Of a stretch of 34,599 bases of DNA, positions 7,749-15,603 are shown one piece after another. The position numbers were made by a program, and so were the translations under genes. The stretch is from Lachnoclostridium sp. MSJ-17. GTDB taxonomy: Bacteria > Bacillota > Clostridia > Oscillospirales > Acutalibacteraceae. The first letter of the stretch is position 1. Every line of letters begins with the position of its first letter. The stretch is from NCBI RefSeq assembly GCF_018918205.1, contig NZ_JAHLQB010000059.1, positions 1-34,599 of the forward strand, read 5' to 3'. The notes beneath the pieces were generated by a model. It ran no database searches, was not told the DNA's origin, and saw only the letters and a list, made by a program, of their open reading frames with translations.

Positions 7749-8182
7749 CTTCATTGATATCTGCGAGCAGTCAAAATTTGCGACGCATAAAACAAAGAAA
7801 GGGAGTTTTTCTTAAAACGAAAACATGGTTAGAATTCCTTTTCTGCTGTGCTGAAAATGCTGACGACGTGAGAGCATTTGCGATTAAAAAACGAACGCTG
7901 CACTTGACATTACTTGTTGAGTGCAGCGTTTTAAACTATATCAGGACGGAATTTAGATTTATGGTGGTTAATTCAAATTGGCTTTCAAGGGGGAGACGGC
8001 TTTGAAAAATGATCTGGATGAACTCAAAAAAGTATCAGCCAAATGTTTTTAGACATCGGGAAACAGCCTTTCTCGACCTAATGAAAAATTGCTGGTCTTT
8101 TGATGCTGTTCCAAAATCTTTTGCAGGTTTTGACCTCAATTTTGCATAAATCACTTTAACGACTTGCAAAAATCAAAACACG
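7749..8182. other. Gene-free spacer after toxin-antitoxin pair 1
   Basis: No gene is supported here; a short open frame from 7745 overlaps the hairpin repeat and reads as chance. The stretch holds the hairpin repeat (7894-7930) and sequence that is visibly similar to 24634-25030 in unit B, including a shared segment around 8077-8110 (CTAATGAAAAATTGCTGGTC). Conservation between units A and B continues straight into the tRNA-like unit, so this spacer belongs to the repeated module. Confidence 0.6.
7894..7932 (+). repeat. 39-bp hairpin repeat, copy 1 (after toxin-antitoxin 1)
   Basis: AACGCTGCACT (7894-7904) and AGTGCAGCGTT (7920-7930) form a perfect 11-pair stem around a 15-base loop, followed by TTT. 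It lies about 145 bases after the toxin stop and may serve as its terminator. Nearly identical copies are at 22908 and 24739. Confidence 0.82.
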
Positions 8183-8213
8183 AAAAAAGGCTTGAAACCG
8201 ACGTTCCAAGCCT
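8183..8213 (-). terminator. Terminator of the tRNA-like transcript, copy A
   Basis: Read on the minus strand, AGGCTTGGAA pairs with TTTCAAGCCT over ten positions around a six-base loop, followed by a run of T. It lies about 18 bases beyond the tRNA-like sequence. Confidence 0.8.
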
Positions 8214-8230
8214 GAGAGATCCGGTAATAA

Positions 8231-8293
8231 TGCGGGGAATTAAGTCGCGGTTGACGTTTGGAGACCGCTGCTCTACCAACTGAGCTATACCCC
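8231..8293 (-). ncRNA. tRNA-Trp-like sequence, copy A
   Basis: On the minus strand the sequence starts GGGGTATAGCTCAGTTGG, an exact tRNA 5' part with a complete D-arm (AGCTC...GAGC), then GCGGT and the loop CTCCAAA with anticodon CCA (tryptophan). From there it departs from a tRNA: five extra bases (CGTCA) precede the matching ACCGC strand, no normal T-arm can be formed, and the 3' acceptor strand is only approximated by ATTCCCC. It has its own promoter and terminator and recurs in unit B, so it is maintained. It is more likely an att-related tRNA derivative or a small RNA than a working tRNA. Confidence 0.6.
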
Positions 8294-8339
8294 TAAATAT
8301 TTAGTTGCTGCATAATGACATTAACTCACTGCAAGAGAT

Positions 8340-8368
8340 ATATTACCACAGACACGCGATTTTGTCAA
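8340..8368 (-). promoter_or_regulatory. Promoter of the tRNA-like transcript, copy A
   Basis: On the minus strand TTGACA (8363-8368) and TAATAT (8340-8345) are 17 bases apart, about 45 bases upstream of the tRNA-like 5' end. Confidence 0.8.
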
Positions 8369-8416
8369 GCATTTTTCAACACAAAAACGCCAATTTGAAT
8401 AAAAACAGTGTTTTCC

Positions 8417-8530
8417 ACGTGCGAAACGCACGTCAATTGCATTTCATTATCAGGGATATCACGTGCAGAATAGCTTGTTTGCACACGTGTATGACGTGGT
8501 ATCTGACCACTGCTCAACTTTGTTATTGAA
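8417..8530. repeat. Cluster of ACGT-centred repeats before the integrase, copy A
   Basis: A perfect inverted repeat ACGTGCG-AAA-CGCACGT (8417-8433) is followed within 100 bases by further CACGTG, ACACGTGT and GACGTGG elements. A comparable cluster of GCACGTC and TGACGTA elements lies at 25265-25370 in unit B. Such repeats between an attachment site and an integrase gene could be arm-type or excisionase binding sites; this is inference. Confidence 0.4.
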
Positions 8531-8775
8531 CCCGAAAAAGACACGTAATCTTTCGGAGGCTGCGATGTGGCTGGGTATTACGTTCAAAAAATGTCTACCC
8601 AGGGGGCATATCAACGAGGTGTCCGTTTTATTGTACACCCATCCGTTTATAATTGAGTTTAAGAGAGTTTAAGAGTTCCTAAATTGACAAAGTGAACCCC
8701 ATATTTTTTGAATTTAGCTGGATATTGACCAATGCTTGTGGTATTGTTGTGGTTACTAAAAAGGAGGTTGCTTCA
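8531..8775. other. Gene-free spacer before integrase A
   Basis: No gene is supported. The last 80 bases (from the GCTGGATATTGACC stretch at 8717) match the sequence before integrase B, including the AAGGAGG site. Upstream of that, the two units differ: the compact promoter-terminator unit found at 25452-25547 is absent here. Confidence 0.5.
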
Positions 8776-9970
8776 ATGAAACGAGAATTATTAGATAACG
8801 GTAATATTTGGCAGAAAAACGACGGGCGTTGGATAGGTCTGGTGCGTTACAAGGATGAGTTCGGTGTAACACAGCGTAAGAGTTTTTCCAGCAAAAAGAA
8901 GAAAACGCTGCAGGCGAAGATGACGGAGTACGTCAAAAACTTCAACGAGCATGTCGCCAACTCTGACGAATCAAAAAAGCCTTTGAAAGAGAGCATGAAG
9001 AACTGGCTGAGAGTTTATAAATTCCCGGAAGTCGAGCGAACGACTTATGACCGTTACGAATGCACAGCCGAGCATCAAATCTATCCTTACATCGGCAACA
9101 AACCTGTCGGAGATGTCACGCCCGCCGACATCAAGAAACTGCTTACCAAGCACATGAACGCCGGATACGCCTTCACAACGAGCAAGAAAGCTTACTCACT
9201 GTTAAAGATGTTCTTCAAGCAGCTATATCAGGAGGGCGCGATACCGAATAATCCGATGTCGTTGATCGACATGACGAAGAAGGATAATTACCTCGCAGCG
9301 CAAAACAGGGAGAGTAAACCGCAATGTGATATGGTGGTAGTGTTCACTGACGAGGAACTAGAGAAAATTAAAGCAGAAGCGTTCAAACGCTTCGCCAACG
9401 GCAAACCCGTCTATCAGCAGTCGGCTGCATACTTCCTGATGCTCAACACCGGATTGAGGGCAGGTGAGTTATATTGATCTCGAAAATCGTGTCATACATC
9501 TTCAGCGCGGAGTGAAGGAAGTCCATGTCAGAGACGGTCTTGAATACGTCGCCAAGCTCGAGGTTAAAGTCGGCAAGCTGAAAAGCAAAACGAGCAAGCG
9601 TGACGTACCGCTTAATGACATAGCGATAGAGATGATAAAGCGCTTACGCGAGGAAGTGTATCTTGGCGAGGATAAGCCACTCATACCTGACGAGAACGGC
9701 AACTTCACCAATCCGAGAAATATGCGAAATCGGTTCTACCGCATACTCGACGCGATAGGGTTGCCACATAAGGGACTGCACACTTTCAGGCACACCTTCG
9801 CAACACGATTAATCAACGGCGTTAAACAGCCTGACGGTAGCGTGAAATCATTATCGGTAAAACAGGTTGCGGAGCTACTCGGGCATACGACCTCGGAAAT
9901 AACAGAACTCTACTATGTCAAGCGCGACTCTACAAGGCTGGTAGGATTGACCGACAGCTTCAACCTGTAG
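8776..9970 (+). pseudogene. Tyrosine integrase, inactivated by a deletion of about 20 bp (copy A)
   Basis: The 5' reading frame from ATG 8776 (AAGGAGG upstream) runs to a premature TGA at 9475-9477; the rest continues in another frame from about 9464 to TAG 9970. Comparison with the intact copy at 25669 shows why: after GLRAGEL, about 20 bases encoding the following CGIINSD segment are missing, leaving GAGTTATATTGATCTCG at the join. Both halves otherwise match the intact protein closely: the N-terminal AP2-like and SAM-like core-binding domains (residues 1-200) and the catalytic domain with the arginine of GLRAG, the HTFRHTF box, LLGHTTSEITELYY and its tyrosine. It cannot make an active recombinase unless frameshifted or complemented by copy B. 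Confidence 0.88.
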
Positions 9971-10006
9971 CCAAATACGAGCCGAAAACACCGGTGATTA
10001 TTTGAA

Positions 10007-10087
10007 GCAGGTAAAAGCGAGCCGTCCTTTGGTGGACGGCCCGCGAAAGACATCGGACGGCAGAGCCGACCGTTTTGCAGTTTTTTG
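10007..10087 (+). repeat. oriT-like structured block, copy A
   Basis: An 81-base block, nearly identical to 26965-27045 and 32324-32404. It contains a perfect hairpin, GCCGTCC (10021-10027) with GGACGGC (10034-10040), then a second one, CGGACGGC (10054-10061) with GCCGACCG (10065-10072, one mismatch). About 25 bases further on, GAGGGAGTCCTC followed by a conserved GTATTTGCGGCGTTTGTGTG tract is also shared by all three. In each unit it precedes mobC or its remnant by about 80-160 bases, the usual place for an origin of transfer. Confidence 0.58.
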
Positions 10088-10166
10088 AGTAGACAAGCTG
10101 TGATTATTGAGGGAGTCCTCAGTATTTGCGGCGTTTGTGTGAAATGAAATTTTTATGGAGGTGCAC

Positions 10167-10325
10167 ATGGAAGAATACAAAAAGGTTACTATCAGCTTTG
10201 CGAAAGATCAATTGGAAAAGCTGGATGACATAATGTCTAAGGAACCGGGATACACGCGAAAATCTTTGGTGGATGCGGTGGATAACTACATCGATCACCG
10301 TGTCCAAAAGGAAAACATCAGCTGA
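10167..10325 (+). pseudogene. Truncated mobC-like ribbon-helix-helix gene (copy A)
   Basis: From ATG 10167 (GGAGGTG site) 52 residues can be read: MEEYKKVTISFAKDQLEKLD and so on, ending QKENIS. It matches the first 53 residues of the intact 136-residue protein at 32485, with one residue missing in the SLV-DAVDNYI segment, and then stops. The ribbon-helix-helix part alone is retained, so it might still bind DNA, but the C-terminal half and the relaxase that normally follows are absent. The sequence after the stop has no similarity to unit C, so a rearrangement boundary lies at about 10320. Confidence 0.75.
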
Positions 10326-10434
10326 TCAGTTGTTTTTGCCGTCCGATACATTATGATTTCCTCTTGTTTTATCGGATAATAACTGACATCACCATTCTAT
10401 CATACCGTCGGCAGTAATTCAATATTTTTCATCA

Positions 10435-10474
10435 AGAAAAACAGCTGCCGTGAGTATCCGCTTCACGGTGGCTG
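10435..10474 (-). terminator. Terminator of the minus-strand adhesin and peptide operon
   Basis: On the minus strand, CAGCCACCGTGA pairs over 12 positions (two wobbles) with TCACGGCAGCTG around a nine-base loop and is followed by TTTTTC. It lies about 40 bases past the stop of the small peptide gene, so that gene and the adhesin share a transcript end. Confidence 0.8.
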
Positions 10475-10513
10475 TGTGTTATGTGATCGCAGACGCTTTA
10501 TCAAAAAAAGTGT

Positions 10514-10630
10514 TTACTTGACCAGCGAAATTTCATCCTCTTCGTATTCAAAGCCGCTGGTGGTGATGACGTCATCGGTTTGAAATTTGAGGATTTCCAA
10601 TTCGGTGCGCGTATATTTTTCTTTTTTCAT
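10514..10630 (-). CDS. Small acidic peptide of the DVI-TS type, partner of the adhesin
   Basis: A 38-residue product starting MKKEKYTRTELEILKF, continuing QTDDVITTS, and ending with an acidic tail before SLVK. The ATG (10628-10630 on the minus strand) overlaps the adhesin operon closely: the adhesin stop lies two bases upstream and a GGGAGGG ribosome binding site overlaps that stop. It is homologous to the 43-residue peptide at 32086, which follows the other GDIGVNFY-domain adhesin in the same way (shared: Y, LE, hydrophobic pair, K/R-F, T, D/E-DVI, TS). No signal peptide. Too short for family assignment; a modified peptide precursor, a chaperone-like partner or a regulator are all possible. 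Confidence 0.75.
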   Translation of the reverse strand: MKKEKYTRTELEILKFQTDDVITTSGFEYEEDEISLVK

Positions 10631-10631
10631 T

Positions 10632-13600
10632 TTAACCCTCCCGATTGCCGAAATAATCATTCGCCGCCTGAGCATACAGACACAGCGCTTTAATAACGTT
10701 CTCCAAATTTGAAGCGGGTTCATCGGGTGTTGCTGCCGCTTGGATCAAAACGCTGCTGCAATAATTCATCGGGCTGTAGGTGACGCTGCCGCTTAAGTTT
10801 TCCGCCGAAATATTAAGCTCAAAGCTTTCGCACAATTCATTCGCCGGAATACCGCGGATGCGTGCGACTTGATAATCGCCGTTTAAGACGGTTTCTACCG
10901 TCTTGCCGTCAACTGTAAAGGTGAGCGTGTGTTCACTTTTGAAATAGAGCGAAAGCGTGGTCTCGGATTTGAGCGAAAGCGTTGCGCCCTCATAGGTGAT
11001 TCCGTCGGGCAAAATAAACTCGGTCTGCGGCGCTGTGACGGTGACGTCGTCGAGCGCCTTGTCGGCGTCGTCCAAGCCTTCGTTAGCAAGGTTTGCGGGA
11101 TTCTTGTCAAAATATCGCTGCGCGTACGCGCCGTAGTTGAGCATTTTTTTGACAAGCTCAGCCGCTTCGAGGAAGGTTGGGTTGTTGGCTGTGTGCGCAA
11201 GCAGATAGTCAGCGTAGTCCTTGACGGAATAAGTATACTGATCACCCGTTTTTCCGCCTTCGGATTCATACATCCTCGCTTTGATCTGAGAGGTCATCTC
11301 CTTTGCGGCTACCCTGCACTTGAACACGTAATAGATTTTATCGTAGCCTTCCACCGTCTTTTGCCGCGCGAATGCCTTTGACGGGTCGTTTTGATCGTTG
11401 ACATAAACGCGCTGAACGGTTGTTGTGTTGCCCGGGATCTCAAATTCCATATACGCTGTGCTGCTGTTCGCGATCTCAGCGCTCAGATCCATATAAAAGT
11501 TGACGCCGATGTCGCCGTCAAGGCTGAGCGAATAACCGACGAGCTCCGCACCGATGCCGTCCGCAAAGGCGGTTTTAACATCGGTATAGGTTTTGCCCTC
11601 AAATTCCGCGGTCGCGGTGTAGGTGATGATCCCGTTCTCGGTCGCGCTGGTGATGTTAGCCTGAACGGGTTCTTCGTGTCTGCAGCGCGAGTCCGTGCAG
11701 GTAAAGGTCGCCGCCGCGCCGGAGTTATCGCTTTCCCATGTCCATGCAGGGGAGGGGTTATCGCCGTAGATATGCGCGTCGGTGAAGATGTAGGTGATGC
11801 TCTGCGCGTTGAGGTTCACTTCGCTCAGCTTTGTCGCGTGCTTTATGCGCAGCGTCACGTTCATATTGTTGAACATTCCCGTTCCCGGCGTGATCATGCC
11901 CTCGTAGTCGAGCTGCATATCCAGTGTGTAGCCGCCGGGACTGTTCGCCCAGGAGAACGCGTATTCGCCGATCGTGCTCAGGTTGGAGGTGTTGCCCTTG
12001 ACCTTGGTGACCCAAAGGGTGAAGAACGTATATTTCTTGATTTCCCGGATATTTTCATTGAGCGTCAGCTCAAACTGCGTTTTAGTTTTTTCCTCGTAAT
12101 TGATCAGCGTTTCCTGATAGCTGCTGCCGAGTATGGTGATCGGCTTGCCGATAAATGTCTTGGGGATCACAAGCTCTGACAGATCGTCTGTGGGACCCGT
12201 GTAGTAGTTGATCTGATACTCGTTATTGTTGTTTATGAGCTTAAAGTCGAAATACGATAGAGGAATTTCGTCCTCGCCGAGCTCCCCGCCGACCTCGCCG
12301 TTTTCGCCGACCGAGTAATACTTGCCGTCGATCACATAATACGCGACGTTGCCGAGGTGATATTCGCCGTTCTCGTCGATATACGGCTCAACCTGCGCGA
12401 CGTATTGCGATTCGGTAAATTGAGCGGTATAGGTGATATCGCCGGTGACCGCCGGAAGCGTGTCGTTTGCCGCGTAGGAGGTCTCGCCGTCCGTCCAGCC
12501 CTTGAATAAATAGTGCGTGTCGCCTGAACCGGGCTTTACGGGCGTTTCGCCGTGGTATGAGGAGCTTTCGCCCAACGCCACACTGTCGGTCCCAAGCGTC
12601 GTGCCGTCGTAGTTGTTCCATGTAACGGTGTAAGCAATATGCGGAACGATGGTTTTGTCCGCCAAATCATTCACGGAAGCAACGCCGGGAGTAAATACCT
12701 CGCTGTCATCGTCTTTGTTCTTAAACGATTTTTCAAGCGTAACGGTTCCGCCGTAGCTGCTTGCGTAAATGCTGTCGTCCTGATTTGTCCAGCTGAGATC
12801 GATCGTCGAATCAGTAGAAGCGTTATATCCGCTGCCGATTCCCGAGGCGGAATATCCTCCGGTCGCGCTGACATTTCCTCCGCTGATGGTAACGCTGCCG
12901 GCTGCTCCGGTTCCGCCGCCGATGCCTGCTGCGTTGTATCCGCCCTGCGCTTCGGCGATGGTGCCGCCGCTGATCTCTATTTCTCCTGCCGCTTCATTTC
13001 CTCCGCCGATACCCGCGCCGTACGTGCCGCCGACAGCGCTTGTGACGGTTCCGCCGGAAATGTTGACCGTTCCCTTGCCGCTGTTTCCGCCGCCGATACC
13101 CGCGCCGCCGTAATTAGAGGTCGTGTTGCTTCTCGCTTCGGTGATGACGCCGCCGCTGATTTCTACATTACCCTCGCCGTAATCTCCGCCGCCGATTCCT
13201 GCCGCTCCGTTGCCTCCGATCGATTTTGTGATAGTTCCGCCGCTGATTTCTATATTTCCCGCCTTTTCTCGTCCGCCGCCGATGCCCGCGCCGCCGCTGC
13301 CGCCTGTCGCGGTAACGGTTCCGTCGGTAATGGTGACCTCGCCTGCGCCGCCGCTGCCGCCGCCGATTCCCGCAGGACCGTAAGTAACTGATGACGAAAC
13401 GCTCGCCGTAACGGTACCGCCGTTGATGATGACGTTACCCTTGGTTTTAAATCCGCCGCCGATGGCTGCAGCGGTGTAATTGCTTACAGCGTGAACCTCA
13501 CCGCCGCTGATGGTGACCAAGCTGTCATCGCGTATCTGCCGCCGCCGATTCCCGCGCCGCTTGAATAAGCAGTAGCGGTAATATTTCCACCGCGTATTTC

Positions 13601-15418
13601 CACTATGCCGTTTTTGTTATTTCCGCCGCCGATCGCCGCGCCGCCGCCGGATGCGTTACTATATGCAACAACCGTTCCGCCGCTTACGGTAACGCTGCCG
13701 CTTCCTTCTTCTCCGCCGCCGATTCCCGCAGCACCATTATTGCCGCCGTTTGCTGTGATATTGCCGCCGTAAATTTCTACGCTTCCCGAGCCGTAACGTC
13801 CGCCGCCGATGCCTGCGCCGCGGGTTCCGCCGGTCGCGGTAACATAACCGCCGTAGATTTTAACATTTCCCTCGCCGTTACGTCCGCCGCCGATGCCTGC
13901 GGCGTAATAACCGCCTGCCGCGTTGACATAAGCCGGATACGCTTCGCTGCAATTCACGGTAACCGTGCCGCTGCCGCCGTCGCCGCCGCCGATACCCGCG
14001 CCGTTTTCTTTGCCGACAGCAGTTATGCTGCCGCCGACGATCGTTATATCACCGCTGTTTTGACTGCTTTCGCCGCCGATAGACGCGTTGCCGGTCACGT
14101 TGCCGTTGCCGGATATCAACTTGCCGAGTACGCTGTACTCGACGTCAGGATCGTATCCCGACTGGGCGTAGATCGTCAGGCTGCTGCCCTCGGCTACCGT
14201 AATGCCGCCGAGAGCGTTCAGCGTGGAGTAATCGCAGAGGATAAGGTTTACGTCGCCCGTACAGACGATGCGGTCGCTGATGTCGGGAGAGGTTTCAAGC
14301 GCGTCTTCTCCGCCGACCGTGAACCAGCCGCTTGGCAGCTCCGTCATACTTTCATCCAGCGCGATAGCTCTCGAGACGGTCTGCCGGACGCCGTTTTCAT
14401 CTATATAATCTACGTTGTCTATCCAGCCGTCATAAGGGGGAACAAGCGTTTTGTTATCAAACGCCGCGTTTTCCTCGCTGTAATCGCCGGGCTCAAAATA
14501 CGTATCGGCGCCTTGTATTTTGAAGCGTTTTTCAAATACAACAGTACCTGAGCCGATATAATCATACGAATAAATACTGTCGCTCGTTCTTTTCCAGCTT
14601 AAGACGATGGATTCGTCCGAGCCGGCATATATACCGCCGTTTTCCGCCGTGACATTTCCTCCCAAAACATAAACGGTGCAGCCGCTGCCGCCTATGCTCG
14701 CTTTGCCTCTGTCGTCACTTCCGTAATCGGCGTGAGCGTTGACGGTTCCGCCCTCGATCGTTATTGTCGCTGTCTCGGCTTCCTCGGTTACCTCAACTAT
14801 TTCACCTTCGCCGATACCCGCGCCCTTTGGACCGCCGCTCGCGGTAACGGTGCCGCCTGTGATGTTGATCTCGTCATCATCGGAGCCGATGCTCTCGGTA
14901 TCCGTCAAATCGCCTGTGCCGATACCGGCGGCGCTCTCGCCGCCCTGAGCCGTCACGTTTCCGCCGTTGATGGTGACCTTGCCGGCAAAGCCGCCCTTGC
15001 CGCCGCCGATACCCGCTCCGCCGATGCCGCCCTCAACGGTGATCGTTCCGCCGTTGACGGTGAGCTCCGAAAGGCTTTCGTCCTCGCCGCCGCCGATACC
15101 CGCGTTGCCGGAATCGACATTGTCAATTACCAGCGTGCCCGTGCCGTTGATGGTCAGCGACGCGTTCTCCGTTACGCTGATGCCGCAGTGAACGGTCATC
15201 GTCGATCCCTCGGCGAGCGTCAGGGTCACGTCGCCGTCGCAGGCGATCCTGTTATTGACCTCGATATTGCCTTCCGCCGTGTAGCTTCCGGTCAGCTCGG
15301 TCATGCTGACTGTCCCCGCGTAGGCGGTGAAGGGAACGATTGTGAACAAGCTGATGATCATGACGGCTGATAACAGTATGCTCACAGATTTTTTGCAGGT
15401 TTTACTGAGTTGCTTCAT
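10632..15418 (-). pseudogene. Large secreted adhesin-like protein with GIGGG repeats, split by a frameshift
   Basis: Two overlapping minus-strand frames, 13484-15418 (644 residues, with signal peptide) and 10632-13520, are one gene: 4788 bases is a multiple of three, and at about 13527-13533 one lost base turns a GIGGGRYGDDS-type continuation into GIGGGRYAMTAW. Joined, the protein has about 1595 residues: a signal peptide ending TAYAG; residues about 90-870 of beta-helix-like repeats (GAGIGGG....G.V.I.GG.V.A); an InlB/Listeria-Bacteroides type repeat at about 927-1000 (YLFKGWTDG); a short LRR-like stretch; and from about 1290 a domain starting SLDGDIGVNFYMDL that recurs at 30440. No dockerin or LPXTG. 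A real mutation, phase variation or a sequencing error could explain the shift. Confidence 0.82.
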
Positions 15419-15450
15419 ACATTAACCTCCTGAAATCCATATTCAAAGTC

Positions 15451-15479
15451 ATTATATCATATTATTCGAGGCTAATAAA
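15451..15479 (-). promoter_or_regulatory. Promoter of the minus-strand adhesin
   Basis: On the minus strand a perfect TATAAT (15451-15456) lies about 33 bases before the ATG at 15418, with an AGGAGG site between them. The -35 region (TTTATT at 15474-15479) is weak. It is divergent from the promoter at 15543-15572, so the two giant genes share a 185-base control region. Confidence 0.6.
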
Positions 15480-15542
15480 GAGCTTTATTTAAATTATTTA
15501 TAATGTTTTTTGTAAATGATTAGTTTTTTGCGACATATGTTA

Positions 15543-15572
15543 TAGACAAATCACCTTGATTTGTGTTATAAT
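15543..15572 (+). promoter_or_regulatory. Promoter of the 2393-residue dockerin protein
   Basis: TAGACA (15543-15548), 18-base spacer, TATAAT (15567-15572) preceded by TGT (extended -10), about 20 bases before the AGGAGGA site of the gene at 15604. Confidence 0.75.
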
Positions 15573-15603
15573 TTATTCGAATATTTTTTGTAGGAGGAAT
15601 ACT

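Noticed and set aside
7745..8005. A small gene after toxin 1
   Set aside because: No ribosome binding site, no counterpart open frame in unit B, and it overlaps the hairpin repeat.
8231..8293. A functional tRNA-Trp gene
   Set aside because: The D-arm and anticodon loop are right, but the anticodon stem is interrupted by five extra bases, the T-arm is not canonical, and the acceptor 3' strand does not pair properly.
10007..10087. Reading the oriT-like block simply as the integrase terminator
   Set aside because: It does end in a T-run, but the same block in unit C does not follow an integrase, and conservation extends well beyond the hairpins into the stretch before mobC. A dual role remains possible.
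12639..13391. Long plus-strand open frames opposite the minus-strand adhesin (also at 11391, 14732)
   Set aside because: They mirror the Gly-rich GGC repeats of the real gene, giving Ala/Ser/Arg-rich low-complexity products, and have no ribosome binding sites.
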